From positions 1,240,001-1,304,000 of the forward strand of contig NBAZ01000001.1 in NCBI GenBank assembly GCA_002794735.1: a stretch of DNA of 64,000 bases, in the 5' to 3' direction. The notes under the pieces were generated by a model. That model had not been told where the DNA came from. It saw only the letters and a list, made by a program, of their open reading frames with translations, and did no database searches. A program made the translations under genes and the position numbers. Positions within the stretch are counted from its first letter, which is position 1. The number at the start of each line of letters is the position of its first letter. Below, one piece after another: positions 23,002-35,260 of the stretch. The stretch is from Pyrrhoderma lamaoense. Its lineage: Eukaryota > Basidiomycota > Agaricomycetes > Hymenochaetales > Hymenochaetaceae.

Positions 23002-23365
23002 CGAAGAGACGGATATTGATTGAGCGAGCCGCTTGTTTCGGAAGTCTTACGTGAGGGAGAGTGACCGGTGGTAGTCATATAGCCGGATCAATTCCTGAAT
23101 AAGCATCGGTTGCTCATCCATCGATCTTTGTATTACAAATACAATGGGTCCCTTACTCTAAGCCACCCGGGAATGTTTAACTTTATTATCTTGACTGAGA
23201 GACGATTAGTCTACGCTCAAAAATCTCCGCTTACTCGGCCATCTCATACTCAGAAAAAATATTGTCGACCATGCCGACTCCCCGACTAATAAATACCACT
23301 CTAGTCTTCCGGTCTCCCGTCTCCACAATTTTCTTGTCCCTTTCCTCTCTGGTACATATTTCCCT
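23002..23365. promoter_or_regulatory. Divergent promoter region WRAP73 / MFS transporter
   Basis: These 364 bp lie between divergent start codons and must hold both promoters. The part just before the MFS start is pyrimidine-rich (about 23320-23365), a common fungal promoter feature. No further motif is claimed. Confidence 0.45.
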
Positions 23366-25444
23366 ATGGCGTCTGTATCTCCTCCAGAGAATGCCAGTGC
23401 CACTCCGACCGTCGTTGAAGACGTCAGCGACTCTGGCAGCATTAACGAAGAGTTCGAGCATGAACGTTTCCCCGGCCCCGAAGAGCAGAAGAAGCATCCA
23501 TATCTTGTAGAGTTTGATCCGGATGATGCTTATAACCCAAAAGTTCGTGCCCCGTTGTTGTGCTTCTCAAATACTGCTTCTGACTGATACCAATATTCAT
23601 CCCTCACATAGAATTGGACAAGACCTTACAGATGGTACATCACACTCCTTGGGGGAGTTCTGGTTCTCAACGCGTAAGTTGAATTTTCACTAGCCATCCT
23701 CTCTTCCTATGATCTCATACGACTTCTCTAGAACATTCGCCTCATCCGCTCCATCCGGCATTGCAAGAGATCTTATGTCAGAATTCGGCTTCTCACAAGA
23801 AGTAGCGACCTTGACTATTGCTTTGTTTGTAGCGGGATACTGTGTCGGGCCTATTTTATGGGGACCCCTTTCTGAGCAAGTAAGTCTTACCTACATCATG
23901 GTAGAAAATTACTGACCCCGAAATTATTCAGTATGGGAGACGACCACTTTTTATCGGAACATTTATTGTCTACACAGGCTTCCAAGTTGGATGTGCCCTT
24001 TCACATAACACGGCATCCATCATAATTTTCAGGTTGTTGGGGGGCATCTTTGCGGCTGCACCACTAACCAATAGTGGCGCGTTGATCTCTGATATGTAAA
24101 TTTTTTCCATTAATTGTTCTTGTACTATCCTTCTAATCTGTGTGCTCAGATGGGACGCTGGTACTCGAGGAAAAGCACTTGCTTTATTCACCCTTGCACC
24201 ATTTGCCGGACCGTCCTTAGGTCCGATTGTAGGTGGTTATCTTGCAACTGCGGGAGTTTCGTGGAGATGGCTATTCTGGATCCTTGCTATGTTTGCCGGG
24301 GTTTGTACAATTTTGATAATCTTCACTCTGCCAGAGACATATGCGTAAGTGTCTAATATTGTGTAATCCTTATTACTCGTACTTACGCTTCAAAAGGCCA
24401 ATCATAATGATTGAAAAGGCGAAGGCGATGCGCTTAAAGACGGGCGATGACAATTATTATGCTCCTTTAGAAAAAACGACCAAGAAAAAGTTAGGCAAGC
24501 GCATTGAAGAGACTGTCTCTCGACCCTTCAAGGTCCTCTTTCAAGAGCCTATGCTTATTGCCATCACGGTTTATATGAGTGTATGTTAAATCTATTTTAT
24601 CAAACGGCATTGAATAACACCATTTCCATTTCTAGTTCGTTTATGGTTGCATCTACCTTTTGTTTGAAGCATATCCTATTGTCTTCACAGAAGGCCATAA
24701 TTTTTCGGCTGGTGCATCTGGTTTAATGTTCCTTCCTGTCTTCCTTGGCGGTTGTACTGGAGTATTCGTCGTAAGTTTGATCAATCACTATAGAAATTTA
24801 GTATATTAACAATTTTTCCTAGTACCTGTTTGTCTTTAACCCTCAATATGAACGATTGATGGAAAAGTATAGTCCGGGACCGGTTCCACCAGAACATCGT
24901 ATGGATATCGCTTTGATAGCTGCCCCTATCTTTGCTATTTCATTCTTTTGGTTTGGGTGGACGTCTTATCCTTCAATCTCCTTCTGGGCGCCTATGTTAT
25001 CCGGTCTTGCTATGGGCTTCTCAGTTATCTTTATCTTCGTATGTATTACACTTTCTTTAATTCTTTTGCTTTTTCACTTATTAAATACCTTTAACAGTTG
25101 GCACTGTTCAATTATATGATCGATACTTATTTGTTTGTCGCTGCATCCGCTCTTGCTTCAAACACTGTCATTAGGAGCTCCTTTGGTGCTGCATTCCCTC
25201 TCTTCGCTACTCAAATGTATAATGCTTTAAATCCAAGATGGGCTTCTACTCTCATTGGGTGCATCGCAGTTATCATGATCCCTATTCCTTTCATCTTGAG
25301 AAAGTATGTATATCACTTTCCTTGTGTCATACTTTTTGCTTAACGTTGTGTATTCTTTTCAGATATGGACCTAAACTCCGGAAGCATTCTAAGCACGCTC
25401 CTAATTTTGCTCACAAACCTAAAGTTGAAGAATCTAAAGCATGA
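23366..25444 (+). CDS. MFS transporter, DHA1 type
   Basis: This is a proton-coupled drug or polyamine-type antiporter of the plasma membrane with 12 predicted membrane segments. The N-terminal tail is acidic (PGPEEQKKHPYLVEFDPDD) and precedes NW, as in the fungal TPO/FLR-like group. Motif A reads GPLSEQYGRRPLF between segments 2 and 3 after splicing. Segments include IALFVAGYCVGPILWG, FTLAPFAGPSLGPIVGGYLA and WRWLFWILAMFAGVCTIL in the first half. The second half includes FVYGCIYLLFEAYPIVFTEG, LFVAASALASNTVIRSSFGA and WASTLIGCIAVIMIPIPFIL. The cytoplasmic loop is basic. About nine short introns interrupt the gene. The C-terminus is short and lysine-rich. The substrate cannot be told from sequence. 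Next downstream on the same strand is gamma-glutamyltranspeptidase. Confidence 0.88.
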
Positions 25445-25957
25445 AAGAAAAACCAGACTTTACGTCATCTCCGTTTTTTTTTTCTCTTTTTCTCATCATT
25501 TTGTGGTTATTGTATCGATACAACATCTAGAGTCTCAAAAGTTTGGACATTTATCGGATATCATAATTCTCTTTAGTTATTTTTGTTTTTCCGTTTTTAA
25601 CTCTCATCTCATTGATTGTCATCACCATACTTTCCTAATGTTTACGCTCATGTCATGCGATGAAATTGCCAAACGACCCCATTTTTGTTTAAAGAATTTT
25701 TTGTTAATAGTTGTAGCAAGATATGAATTCATTATCTTTTATCTTATCTTAGATTGTATCATAAGACCGAAAAGTGGCGTTAAACGGAACGCTTGCCCGT
25801 TGGCATACAAGAAGCTGACATCTGATTCACACACTTCTGAGCAAGAATTGACGTCTACAAATATGAGTAGTTATTGTGAGCATGTGGTTCTTTACAGTCT
25901 CGCTCGTGAGGAATAGTTGTTAGTTACTAATCTCTAGTATTTTTATGACTCCTGGGA
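25445..25957. other. Intergenic, MFS 3' end to GGT start
   Basis: This 513-bp region is T-rich just after the transporter stop. A long open frame overlaps it (25365-25916), but its composition is typical of 3' UTR and it has no family-like sequence. The rest should hold the GGT promoter. Confidence 0.5.
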
Positions 25958-28842
25958 ATGGCTAAGTACTGTGTGCTCTCACAACCTAGTCAAAGACTTG
26001 GACCCAGTTGTGAGTTATCTGCTAGCCTATTTGTTATAATGAGTGAAGCAAAATTAAGCGAGCGAAATTTCCAAGATATGTTTAGCTCTTGGTTTACTCG
26101 ACCTAGATTCGGTTTTACGAGAGGCATGTCTTCAAACCCTCGAGGCATCAACTGGAAGAAGATCGATCAGCCTGAGCTAGTGCTCCAGCGCTTTCCGAGC
26201 CGGAGGTCGCAAGTCTATGGAACGAAAGGTGTTGTGGCTTCGTCTCAACCTCTAGCAACGGAGGCAGGACTAGAAATTCTACGAAGGGGAGGAAACGCTG
26301 GTATAGTCTAGTCTCTCACTTACACTGTGAGATAAGAGTGATACTGATTATATCCACTAAATCTTTATATAGCTGATGCTGCTGTTGCGACCTCTGCCGC
26401 CTTAAATGCAAGTAATTATATGCAAATCAATCGGAATCTAGCTTATATTAAGTACTATTATACTTGAAATAGGTCACTGAACCCTCGTGCTGTGGTATCG
26501 GAGGGTGAGAGTATTATTGTGGATACTGTGGCATACTCAGTAACTGAATCATTTCGCACTTCAGGGACGCATTTTGTCTCTTCTATAACGCTAAAACAAA
26601 AGAAGTTAAGGCATTAAATGGGTCAGGACATTCGCCTCAAAAGCTCACCATTGATTATATGCGCTCTAGAGGTATAACTGGAAGAAGCATTCCTATGACT
26701 GACTTAAACTGTGTGACCGTCCCTGGAGCGGCGGCGGCATGGGTAGATAGTGTCGAAACTTTTGGAAGTGGAAAACTTAGTATTGCGGAGGTTCTAGAGC
26801 CTGCTATTAGGCTTGCTGAAGAAGGGTAAGAACTAAGATTACCCATATCTTATGAATTAGGAACGAAATATTGAAAGTGCTTTCAAACCAGTGTCCCTGT
26901 ATCAGAGATTCACAGTTACGCTGTAGGTTTGGGTTTTGTTATTCCGGTTTTATTGTATAAATACTTATACACATTCGAAATAGTGGCAGCGTTCTGAAGA
27001 GCTCATAAAGAATGCGTCTCCAAGTGGGGATGCGATGCTATTGAATGGGAAGGCTCCTCTTCCAGGTCAAATCATGAAATTCCCAGATCTTGCAAGGACT
27101 TTCCGGTCTGTGGCTGATCAAGGGAAAGATGGATTTTACAAAGGTCGGATTGCAGAAGCGATTGTAGAACTAATTCAGAGTAAGGGTGGAGTAATGGAAC
27201 TCGATGATCTATCAACGCATGAAACGAGTTTTGTGGAACCTATCAGCTATACTTATGGGGGTGAGGTTACCGTTTATGAAGTGAGTGTGTGTTTGTTGGC
27301 ATAATAAGCACGGATCCACAACTAATTTCTCACAGTGCCCTCCAAATGGTCAAGGTAAGATAGATAATTATCACTATTTAAGTGCCTGTAACAAACTATC
27401 GTTTCATAGGGATCACCGCTTTACTCGCATTGGGGATCATTGACAATATTCAAGATCTAGGGATTACTAAACCACTTCTAGAAATGGAACACAATTCTGT
27501 TGAGTATCTTCATCTACTAGTAGAATCGCTCAGGTAAATGATTTCCAAATAAGTTCATAACTTTTCTGATATATTTTGTCATAAGACTTGCGTTTGCGGA
27601 TAGCCAATACTATGTCACCGACCCAGAATTTTCATATGTCCCGGTCAAGGAATTGCTGAGCAAGGTACCTCCCGACATATTTCAAGCAATGAGACCAACA
27701 TTTAATATCATGCAGGATTATCTGGCATCCAGGGCGAAGTTATTCGATCCATCTAAGACAAATGCTAATATAATACATGTACGACTTGAAGTCTCAGTTA
27801 GCTTTTTGAAGTTTAATAACCTTGTTTGGGACAGGGAAACCCAGCGAACTCGTCAGATACTGTATACTTCTCTGGTAAGCTTGTAACCCTCATCAATCAC
27901 AGAAAAATAAAATCAACTTGGTAAAGTTGTTGACCAGTGGGGTAATGCATGTTCGTACATCCAGAGTAACTACGCAGGTGCGTGAGAACAACCAACTCCC
28001 TTGATTTGTATTGAGAGTTCTTTCAACAAGGCTTCGGTACTGGGGGTAATTGCTAGTTGAGGGTCCTTTTAACTCACGTACTAACATAACCCATCACCAG
28101 CTATACCGAAAGGCTGCGGATTCACTCTTCAAAATCGAGGCTCAGGTTTCGTTCTTCAAGAGGGGCACCCCAACCAATTGAAGGTATTTGGCTTACTCTT
28201 CATGTACAAACAAGAAAAATTCAAAACTCCGATTATCCTTTTCCCTGGGTTGATCCTGCAGGGGGTAAACGTCCTTATCATACGATAATCCCAGCGATGG
28301 CCCTTCGTGGAGAGGATCTATTCCTTTCCTACGGTGTCATGGGGGGTTTCATGCAGGTTAGTCTGATGAAAGTATAGGATACATGCCATTGTTCTCGTGA
28401 CTGAGAAGTGTATTATACCAGCCTCAGGGGCACGTACAAGTTTTATTAAATATGTTACGTGGTTTTACCGCCCAAGCAGCTTTAGATGCACCACGGTTTT
28501 GTATTTCTGCAGGGTCTCCCGATTCGGAGGTGAAGGGGTCGGCGGAAAAGGCCGGTGATATCAATAGCGAAGTTTATTTTGAAGAAGGGATACCTGAAGA
28601 AACTGTAGCGAAGCTACGGGGTAGGTCCTTACCCTTACAAACCTCAAAAATTTCTGGCTTTAATGTTTCGTATAACTTGGCCTGTAGAATTAGGACATGA
28701 TGCGTATCTTGTGAAAGATTTCAAACGAGGTATGATGGGTAGAGGGCAAGTAATCCAAAAGATAGTCGACAGCTCGGGAAAAATAGTTTGGGCAGCCGGT
28801 TCAGACCCTCGGGCTGACGGACATGCAGCGGCTCAGATCTAG
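25958..28842 (+). CDS. Gamma-glutamyltranspeptidase
   Basis: GGT cleaves the gamma-glutamyl bond of glutathione and related peptides. The precursor is an Ntn-hydrolase that cuts itself before a catalytic Thr. Family blocks are [63 protein letters not shown]-like [25 protein letters not shown]-like [14 protein letters not shown] and [17 protein letters not shown]. The nucleophile sits in [20 protein letters not shown] (Thr after Asp). A 15-nt microexon (28031-28045) supplies GFGTG of [16 protein letters not shown]. The C-terminal half has [19 protein letters not shown] and ends HAAAQI at 28842. No signal peptide is evident, and the start could also be the Met at 26039. The sequence resembles the bacterial-like, single-chain fungal type rather than the membrane-anchored one, which is an inference. 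Confidence 0.88.
28031..28045 (+). other. 15-nt microexon in the GGT gene
   Basis: The exon GCTTCGGTACTGGGG is flanked by a 5' AG and a 3' GTAATT. It joins the exon ending AACTACGCAG to the one starting CTATACCG, reading [16 protein letters not shown], the conserved block after the nucleophile. Confidence 0.75.
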
Positions 28843-29014
28843 GCGCCTCAAATCTCACTGTAAGGCATTTTGACTAAATATGTAGTGTACACTTTTCTAG
28901 GAACAGATGACACTGTAAATATAAGCATTCAAATTGATAAATTAATGTTCAAGTTTGTCCATATAATAAGGGTATCCAGGTCCTTAGTAACATACTAGCA
29001 TTAGGGAAGGATCC

Positions 29015-30538
29015 CTACATCCGTCGGTGTCGCTCGGTCCCAACTAAGTAGTTTATTAGATTGTTTCCTATCAATGAAGGATCGATACACTCACTAGCCT
29101 CGGTCCTTCTCCATTCTCGTAGTTCTTTTGTTCTATCTGGACCCACAATCTTTCCCCAACCTGCTAATGGAACGACAATTACTGTCAAATTATCTTCACT
29201 CCCTATTTCCTCTGCAAAATCCATGATAGTTTTGGCAGCTATCTTTGGATCCTTCGCATTACGCGCGAGGTCGACAATCTCTGCATCAGAGATAACTGAA
29301 GAAATACCATCTGTCACAAGTACCATGTATGCCCACTCCGAACCTCGGAGTAGCTTAGTCGTAATCTCTGGTTCAGCTGTTACGCCAAAGGGTTTATAGT
29401 TCATATCTCCAATACTACACGAGAGATATTAAATTTGAGCTAACTGCACAAATAAACGACTGTACCCTCTAGTATTAGCAAGAGCGCCCATCCATCTACA
29501 TATGTTCAGAATTAAGAAACATCCCTCCTGTTAATTCTAAGCTTCTCACCTGGTTTCTCCAAAAGAGTCCATAATAAGACGAGAGTTTCCCCACCTACGC
29601 AGTCTAGCAGCTTCTCCTTGGGTTTCAGCATGATGATCGTGCGTCATTCTATGCACTTGGCCACCGTCGGTGGAGCAGAGAAGAACGCGAGTATCGCTAA
29701 GGATGAGCGCATCAGACTTTTTTTAAGAATATTGGTTTGGAACACCATACCCAACATGCGCAACAGTGAGACCAAGCGTGTCAGAAGCAAAGAAAGGTTT
29801 AGCAGGGACATCTAAGGAATGTAAGAGGGCGACAGATGCCGTAGCTCCGCACGTCTTTGCCTCATGCATAACCCTGTCAGCCTATCCAATCTTATGTTGT
29901 GAGCTAGTAGAATACTTGTCGCGATCTTATTTGCGCCCACCTCCAGAAAAGCTAATGTAGCTCTTGTGCCCAAGTCCAATGGTTCCGGAGAAGGGGGTCG
30001 CGCCAACCAGGGCTGCAAGGCTCCCCCATGGAATCGTCTGAAGTAACCACCGAGTTCTTTCGTCCAGGCATAAACGTCTGGAATCAACGACTTATCTACA
30101 GACTCAAATATGCCATGCAGATTTTGATGTAGATACAAAGAAACGGCCTGTCCACCATGTCCATCATAGATACCAACAAAAACTATCTGGCGGGCGAGGT
30201 CCGTTCCAATTGCGTTAGGATCCCAGTCTATTCCAAAGCTCTTTTGTACACTGAGGCGAAGTTCTTCAGGATCAAGAGTAAGAGTTGCGATCTGATGCGA
30301 GTCTTCCTGCTGTCTGTCGTCATGATATTAAAACCAAACTAAATACTGGTCTATTACTTATAGGTTTAACTTACAACCTATTTCCACGGGATTCTGCGAT
30401 GCCAATAACGCTGGGAGATGTGAGAGGTATTCTTAACACGCCATTAGGCGTGGAGGTTTTGAAGTATGTATGATAGGATCTGATTGAATTGATGGCCTTG
30501 TAGCTGAAATATCTAGACCGGAGTGGAGTTGATAACAT
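29015..30538 (-). CDS. PP2C-type protein phosphatase, mitochondrial (Ptc5/Ptc6-like)
   Basis: This metal-dependent Ser/Thr phosphatase is probably in the mitochondrion, where relatives dephosphorylate pyruvate dehydrogenase or act in mitophagy. The start at 30538 yields an Arg/Ser/Tyr-rich presequence (MLSTPLRSRYFSYKAINSIR) without acidic residues. After the first intron the chain reads RGNRQQEDSHQIATLTLDP, the early PP2C motif. The metal-binding motif is VFVGIYDGHGGQAVSLYLHQ. Later motifs are CGATASVALLHSLDVP, LTVAHVGDTRVLLC, HDHHAETQGEAARLRRWG, RGIGDMNYKPFGVTAEPE, VLVTDGISSVISD and GSEDNLTVIVVPL. Six introns are inferred. It is next to the D-2-hydroxyacid dehydrogenase on the same strand. 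Confidence 0.85.
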
Positions 30539-30791
30539 ACAGCCAGGTCTTGAGCTTGAATTACTCGACCTTTGAGCATCTCAGAGCTTCCGCCACGGAG
30601 AAAAGGTCTATGAACTGTCGTAAGCGAGTGCGACAGAGTTTAAGAGTTTGCTGTGACGGCCGTAGCGCGGTGTTCATTGCGAATTCAAAATTGTATTCAT
30701 TTAATAAACCTAATAAACCATGTCACTTATAACTACGATACTATTACAATTTACAACCATTATGATTATCCGACCACAAAACTCTCGTTAC

Positions 30792-31917
30792 TTAAGACCA
30801 TTTCAAATCTCCTCCAATTATACGCTTCGGATGGCCGTCGAGGAAAGCCGCAATATTGTCAACTGTCTCACCCCAAAAAGCCTGTTTGAAAGAACCAGTA
30901 AAACTTGAGTTGGTAATGATTCTACAATCTCGTTCATAGCTCACCTCGTAGTTGTCATCACTAACGTAACCCGTGTGTGGAGTGAGTGTGACGTTATCAA
31001 GCTTACGGAGAGGATGGTCTAAAGGGAGAGGCTCTATATCATAGACATCCAGTCCTGCACCCGCAATTTGCTTCTCGCGCAAAGCCTTTATGAGGGCGGC
31101 TTCATCTACCAGAGGTCCTCGGGAAGTATTAATAAAAAATGCAGTTTTCTTCATCTTCTCAAAATCTTCCGTGTTTATCATTCTGTAAGTTGTCTCCGAA
31201 AGTACCATATGCACCGATACAATATCGCTTCGCTTCAATAACTCTTCTTTGGACTGGACGAATTCAACTCCAGCCGCTTCCGCTTTCTCTGGTGTTAAAT
31301 GAGGTGACCATGCAACAATAGTCATATTGAACGCTTTTGCTATCTATGATAAAGAGTCAACAAATAAATCCTCCGGTACAATGGACATATGGGAGGTCAT
31401 TCTTCTGCATTCCGCTCACTTTGGCTGTAGCAGCTCCGAGTCGGCCTGCGCCTATAAGACCAAGTGTACGGCCCGACAAACCGAGTGGGACATATGTTTG
31501 CCAACGCGGATTTCCATTCACGACATTCATGTGTTCATGGACAATATATCTACTTGTAGATAGGATTAAAGCCCAAATGTGCTCCAATGTCGAGGCTCCT
31601 TTGCCCGATGTACCGGATACGATAATGCCTTTCTTTCTGGCATGCTCGACATCTATACCGCGATTTAATGAACCCGTTGTAGCTATAAGCTTAAGATTGG
31701 GTAGACTATCGATCAATGATGCCGTGAACTTGGTACGTTCCCTCATTGCGCAAATGATTGTATACGGTTTTAGCCTTTCAGCTAGTTTACTTTCATCAGC
31801 AATAGTTTCATCGAATACATCACATTGAATACGGTCAGCAATAGATGACCAGTCTGCACTAGAGAATGCGACATGCTGATAATCGTCTAGTATCGCAACT
31901 CTGGTTCGGTTAGTCAT
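30792..31917 (-). CDS. D-isomer-specific 2-hydroxyacid dehydrogenase
   Basis: This NAD-dependent enzyme reduces a 2-keto acid to a D-2-hydroxy acid; the substrate is unknown. The start at 31917 (MTNRTRVAILDDYQHVAF) is preferred over an upstream Met at 32019, which adds an unlikely tail. The substrate-binding half contains PYTIICAMRERTKF and LIATTGSLNRGID. The nucleotide-binding site is LGLIGAGRLGAATAK, split by an intron, then IAKAFNMTIVAWSPHL. Catalytic elements are INTSRGPLVDEAALIKAL (Arg), GAGLDVYDIEPLP (Glu) and LTPHTGYVSDD (His). Two introns are seen. Length (about 335 aa) is normal. The family includes phosphoglycerate dehydrogenase-like enzymes, but this one lacks an ACT domain. Confidence 0.85.
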
Positions 31918-33131
31918 GATGAAGTTACAAGTAAGATAGTGATTAGAAAACTCGGTCGCTTTGCCTCCGTACTTCGATCTTCGGTATCTGTTAGAACGGC
32001 TGACGCAAAACGTGCTCAATCAAAGGTTTCTGCGCATTTTCTGCGTGTTTTCTATCTCAATGACCGTTTCATAATTGGCTAAAACGATCAAATAGGCTTT
32101 TCTCCTATTCAGATGCTATCTATGACTCGAGGGTTGTTCACGATTGAGTAAGGTATCATTACCTTTCTAAGTTGAACACGCTCTAGGCACAGGTTCAAAA
32201 AGAAAAAACCAAGGAGCGGCCGCTGTTAAATGCAAGTTTATAGACCTCAACTGAGCCAGGCCAGGAACAACACTCGATATAATCATAGTGTTATCTCTGT
32301 GCTAGTATTGTCAGTCAAAGAATAATCAAAGAGAGCAGATTTTGTGATGGTTGTTATAATCACAATCATAATAATAATAGTATACATATACTATGATATA
32401 GTGATTTGAACATGGACAAATATTACGTCCGCTTATGTCACTCTGTGACTTAGTGATCGAAGTGTGACAAGTAATGTGCATCGGCTGGCTGGTGCAAGAA
32501 TTAGCCTTTTTCAGCAACCAAGTGCGGGGTTCTCCAGGGCTGGGCATAAGTTGAGCGATGAGGGTCGATAAAAGATTTACAGATGTTATTTTATAACAAC
32601 CCTTGATGATAGGAGTCTCTTATCTCTGGCACCAAGAAGTCATGTACTGTGCAATGTTATCCACAATGTTTTGCATATGTCCCAAGGTCGATGCATATGT
32701 TTCCACTTCTGTTTGGTTTTCTGTCCTCGCTGACGTTACATCTGGTGCTAGAAAGGTGCAGAGGACACTCTCGAAAGACAAATGCTAACGGTTAATCCTC
32801 AAATGTCGCGTGTGTTTGTGCGCGTGATCAGTATGGAACCCTTATTCACTGCCTTTCTAATTGAAGCTAGCCAATAAGCCTTCGAAATTTTACTCTTATC
32901 TCTACGTACGAGACTTGGAAATAGGCGTGCCTTAACCCCTCTACATAAGCATATAATCTACCTATCTCAAGTATATTTTAGTCTCGTGCCCGGTTTCCTA
33001 CGGATGTTAAGAATGCATCATCTGTCATTCTACCCCGCCCATAAAATCTAATCCACCCCCTGACATCGTTCCACTACAACTGCCTTTAGACCACGAGTCA
33101 TACGTCCGTCATCAGCCCCCAGGCTGGAAGC
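31918..33131. other. 1.2-kb divergent intergenic region
   Basis: This region lies between the dehydrogenase start and the 7TM gene start and contains both promoters. It includes an AT-rich segment with ATA/ATT-rich simple sequence at about 32335-32405. No coding sequence or RNA gene is recognised. Confidence 0.5.
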
Positions 33132-34883
33132 ATGCTGCTTTATCTTAGGGAAGACCTTGGGACTGCTGAGGTCACTGGCACTTTTACATTTGCAAAACGT
33201 CTTGGGATTGTCTTCATTGTGGAAGCTGCTTTTCTTTCACTTTTCTCTGTACTCGGGCTCTTGTCGTATATATCAGTGAGTCGGTTATTACGTGGAAGCG
33301 TGAGGTCATAGCTAAGCTAGTTGGTCAAGTTTGCTACCAGAAAAACAAGAAGACTCCAACGATGGACTTTGTCAACACCCTTACACGTATACTTCCTCTC
33401 TATGATGATTTCTGAGTTAATACAGTCCATAGGTAAAAACTTGAGCTTGTAGTTTTGGTAAACTTATTAACAAATTTATCACGAAGGGGCTATCATGAAC
33501 CTTCGGTGGATCACTGAGGCAGGTGTAAATTCTGGGGTTTATTGCTCTACTCAAGGTTTGACATCCTTACTCTCTTTTTTCCAAACAACTATTTTTGACG
33601 TATATGGCTACCAATAAGGTGCTCTTAAACAAATTGGCGACATCTCAGTTGCTCTCAAGTATGTTGTTTCTATATCTTATGACTCATAAACCGAAAAAGT
33701 CTAATTGATATGTGAAGTACTCTGGTATGTCTGGAAACCTAGATATTCTTGGGCCTTATTAAGATGACTTCTCAAGGCTATCGCAGTTCATACATTCAGC
33801 GCAATCGTCTTTCGATGGAGGCCAAGACACCCTCGTGTTGTTTCTTGCCTAGTAATGACCGCTGTTTGGCTCACAGTCGTATTAATTATAGTATGTACTG
33901 GCGTTCAGATATTGGGGATATGTGCTAACATGTAACACAGCTTATAAGTCTCGCCACTCATAAGGACGACCTCCAGGCATACTGGGGGAATACTGGTTTC
34001 TGTAAGACTCATTGCTAACTAACGGGGAAAGGGCTTAATTCAAGTGTTTGTTCTTTGATCTCAGGGTGTTGGATAACAAAACGATATCATCTCCAGCAGT
34101 ATCTCCTGGATTACCTTTTTATGTGGGTGACGTGAGTACTCATGGGCGCGACTGGTAATTGCTGCAGAAATATTGATATTGGATAACAGGGCTTTTGCAA
34201 ATATTGTTCTTTATGTGCCATTATGCCTAGTATTGAAGGGCATAATCACTGTCAACGGCTTACACGTCAAATACAAACGCAAGGAGAACAGGCAGCATAT
34301 CACTACGCAGGGATCTCAAAATAGTGGGAAAGGAGTTGATAGTATCGCAATGCAAATGCTGTTGTAGGTGTCTAATCGATAAGCGAATTATTTGCCTCTT
34401 TCTCACACTCTTTTCTTTTTCAGTTATCCTGCCATCTATACTATAACGGTACTTCCAATTGCCGTGGTCCGCTTCCGTTCATTCAACGACAAATCTGTTC
34501 CATTCACATACACTGTTATTGCGGACGTTTTGTTCTCCCTGTCGGGCTGTTTTAATGTCATCCTCTTTGGTTTTACCCGTCCCGCATTACTTCCGCGTCG
34601 GGATTCAACACTTCCCCCAAGCAGTCACACGAATATCTCGTTCTCACTTCGAAGTCCAATGGGAGACCAATTCTCTGTTAGAACGCCCGCAGCCGATCAA
34701 CATTCGTTCTACATTCGTAGTCCGACGACCGCTGACCATCATTCCTTGTCATGTAGGCCATCGCTGCCTCCCCCGCTAGAACACAGATGGGCGCCCTTCC
34801 TGATGATAGTGAGATCTATCGCTTCGATTCACACTCATATTGTGACATCGTTTCAATGGAGTCACCGACAAAGACGGGGATAA
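33132..34883 (+). CDS. 7TM receptor-like protein (Git3 / cAMP-receptor type)
   Basis: This is a putative G-protein-coupled receptor of the plasma membrane. The first exon has an N-terminal stretch (MLLYLREDLGTAEVTGTFT) and a first membrane helix (LGIVFIVEAAFLSLFSVLG). Further helices include VYFLSMMISELIQSI, ISVALNTLAIAVHTFSAIVF, VVSCLVMTAVWLTVVLIIIL, YLLDYLFMWVTAFANIVLYV, MLFYPAIYTITVLPIAVVRF and YTVIADVLFSLSGCFNVILF. Features typical of the fungal Git3/CAR group are a conserved Arg/Trp after helix 2 (NLRWITEAG), Cys in GVYCSTQGAL, and FGFTRPALLPRRDS after helix 7. The C-terminal tail is Ser/Pro-rich and should be cytoplasmic. Roughly ten short introns break the gene. Ligand unknown; nutrient or cAMP signalling is the family-based guess. 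Confidence 0.75.
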
Positions 34884-35260
34884 GTCCTTCACTATCTTCG
34901 ATTCATTCCATAAATCATGATTGAAAACAATAATTAAAGAGAATTTGTTATTATCTCTACTTATAATCCGTGTACTTATGATTTTTCCGTATGCTGTGAT
35001 ACCATACCGTTCTTTCGCTTTTCGTGTATTACCTGTATAATATTCTCGCTGTACTATTTTGAGGGGCTTGTGCTTCTTGATAATATGGATTTTTTGGATT
35101 TGAAAAACCAGAAACAAGAATGATTTGTTGCTAAAATTGTGTTTCTAATTACAGAATCTTGGATTGCGTGGGATTACATGAAAAACTCTCTTATGACAAT
35201 AATAAAAGTAGTCCAGAAGAAAGCAAGGGTGATACAATATGACGAATGGTAAAGCGATTA
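34884..35260. other. Convergent 3' region
   Basis: These 377 bp lie between the 7TM gene stop and the Rpn2 stop. The stretch is AT-rich and looks like two 3' UTRs; nothing else is recognised. Confidence 0.5.

Noticed and set aside
25365..25916. Plus-strand frame of 183 codons
   Set aside because: It overlaps the last MFS exon in another frame and runs through T-rich 3' UTR; no family-like sequence.
26041..28842. GGT and GtaA as a glutamine/glutathione gene cluster
   Set aside because: They are over 20 kb apart with unrelated genes between, so a functional cluster is not supported.
32335..32405. AT-rich simple sequence as an origin or centromere-like element
   Set aside because: It is short and without repeat structure; nothing supports more than AT-rich spacer.
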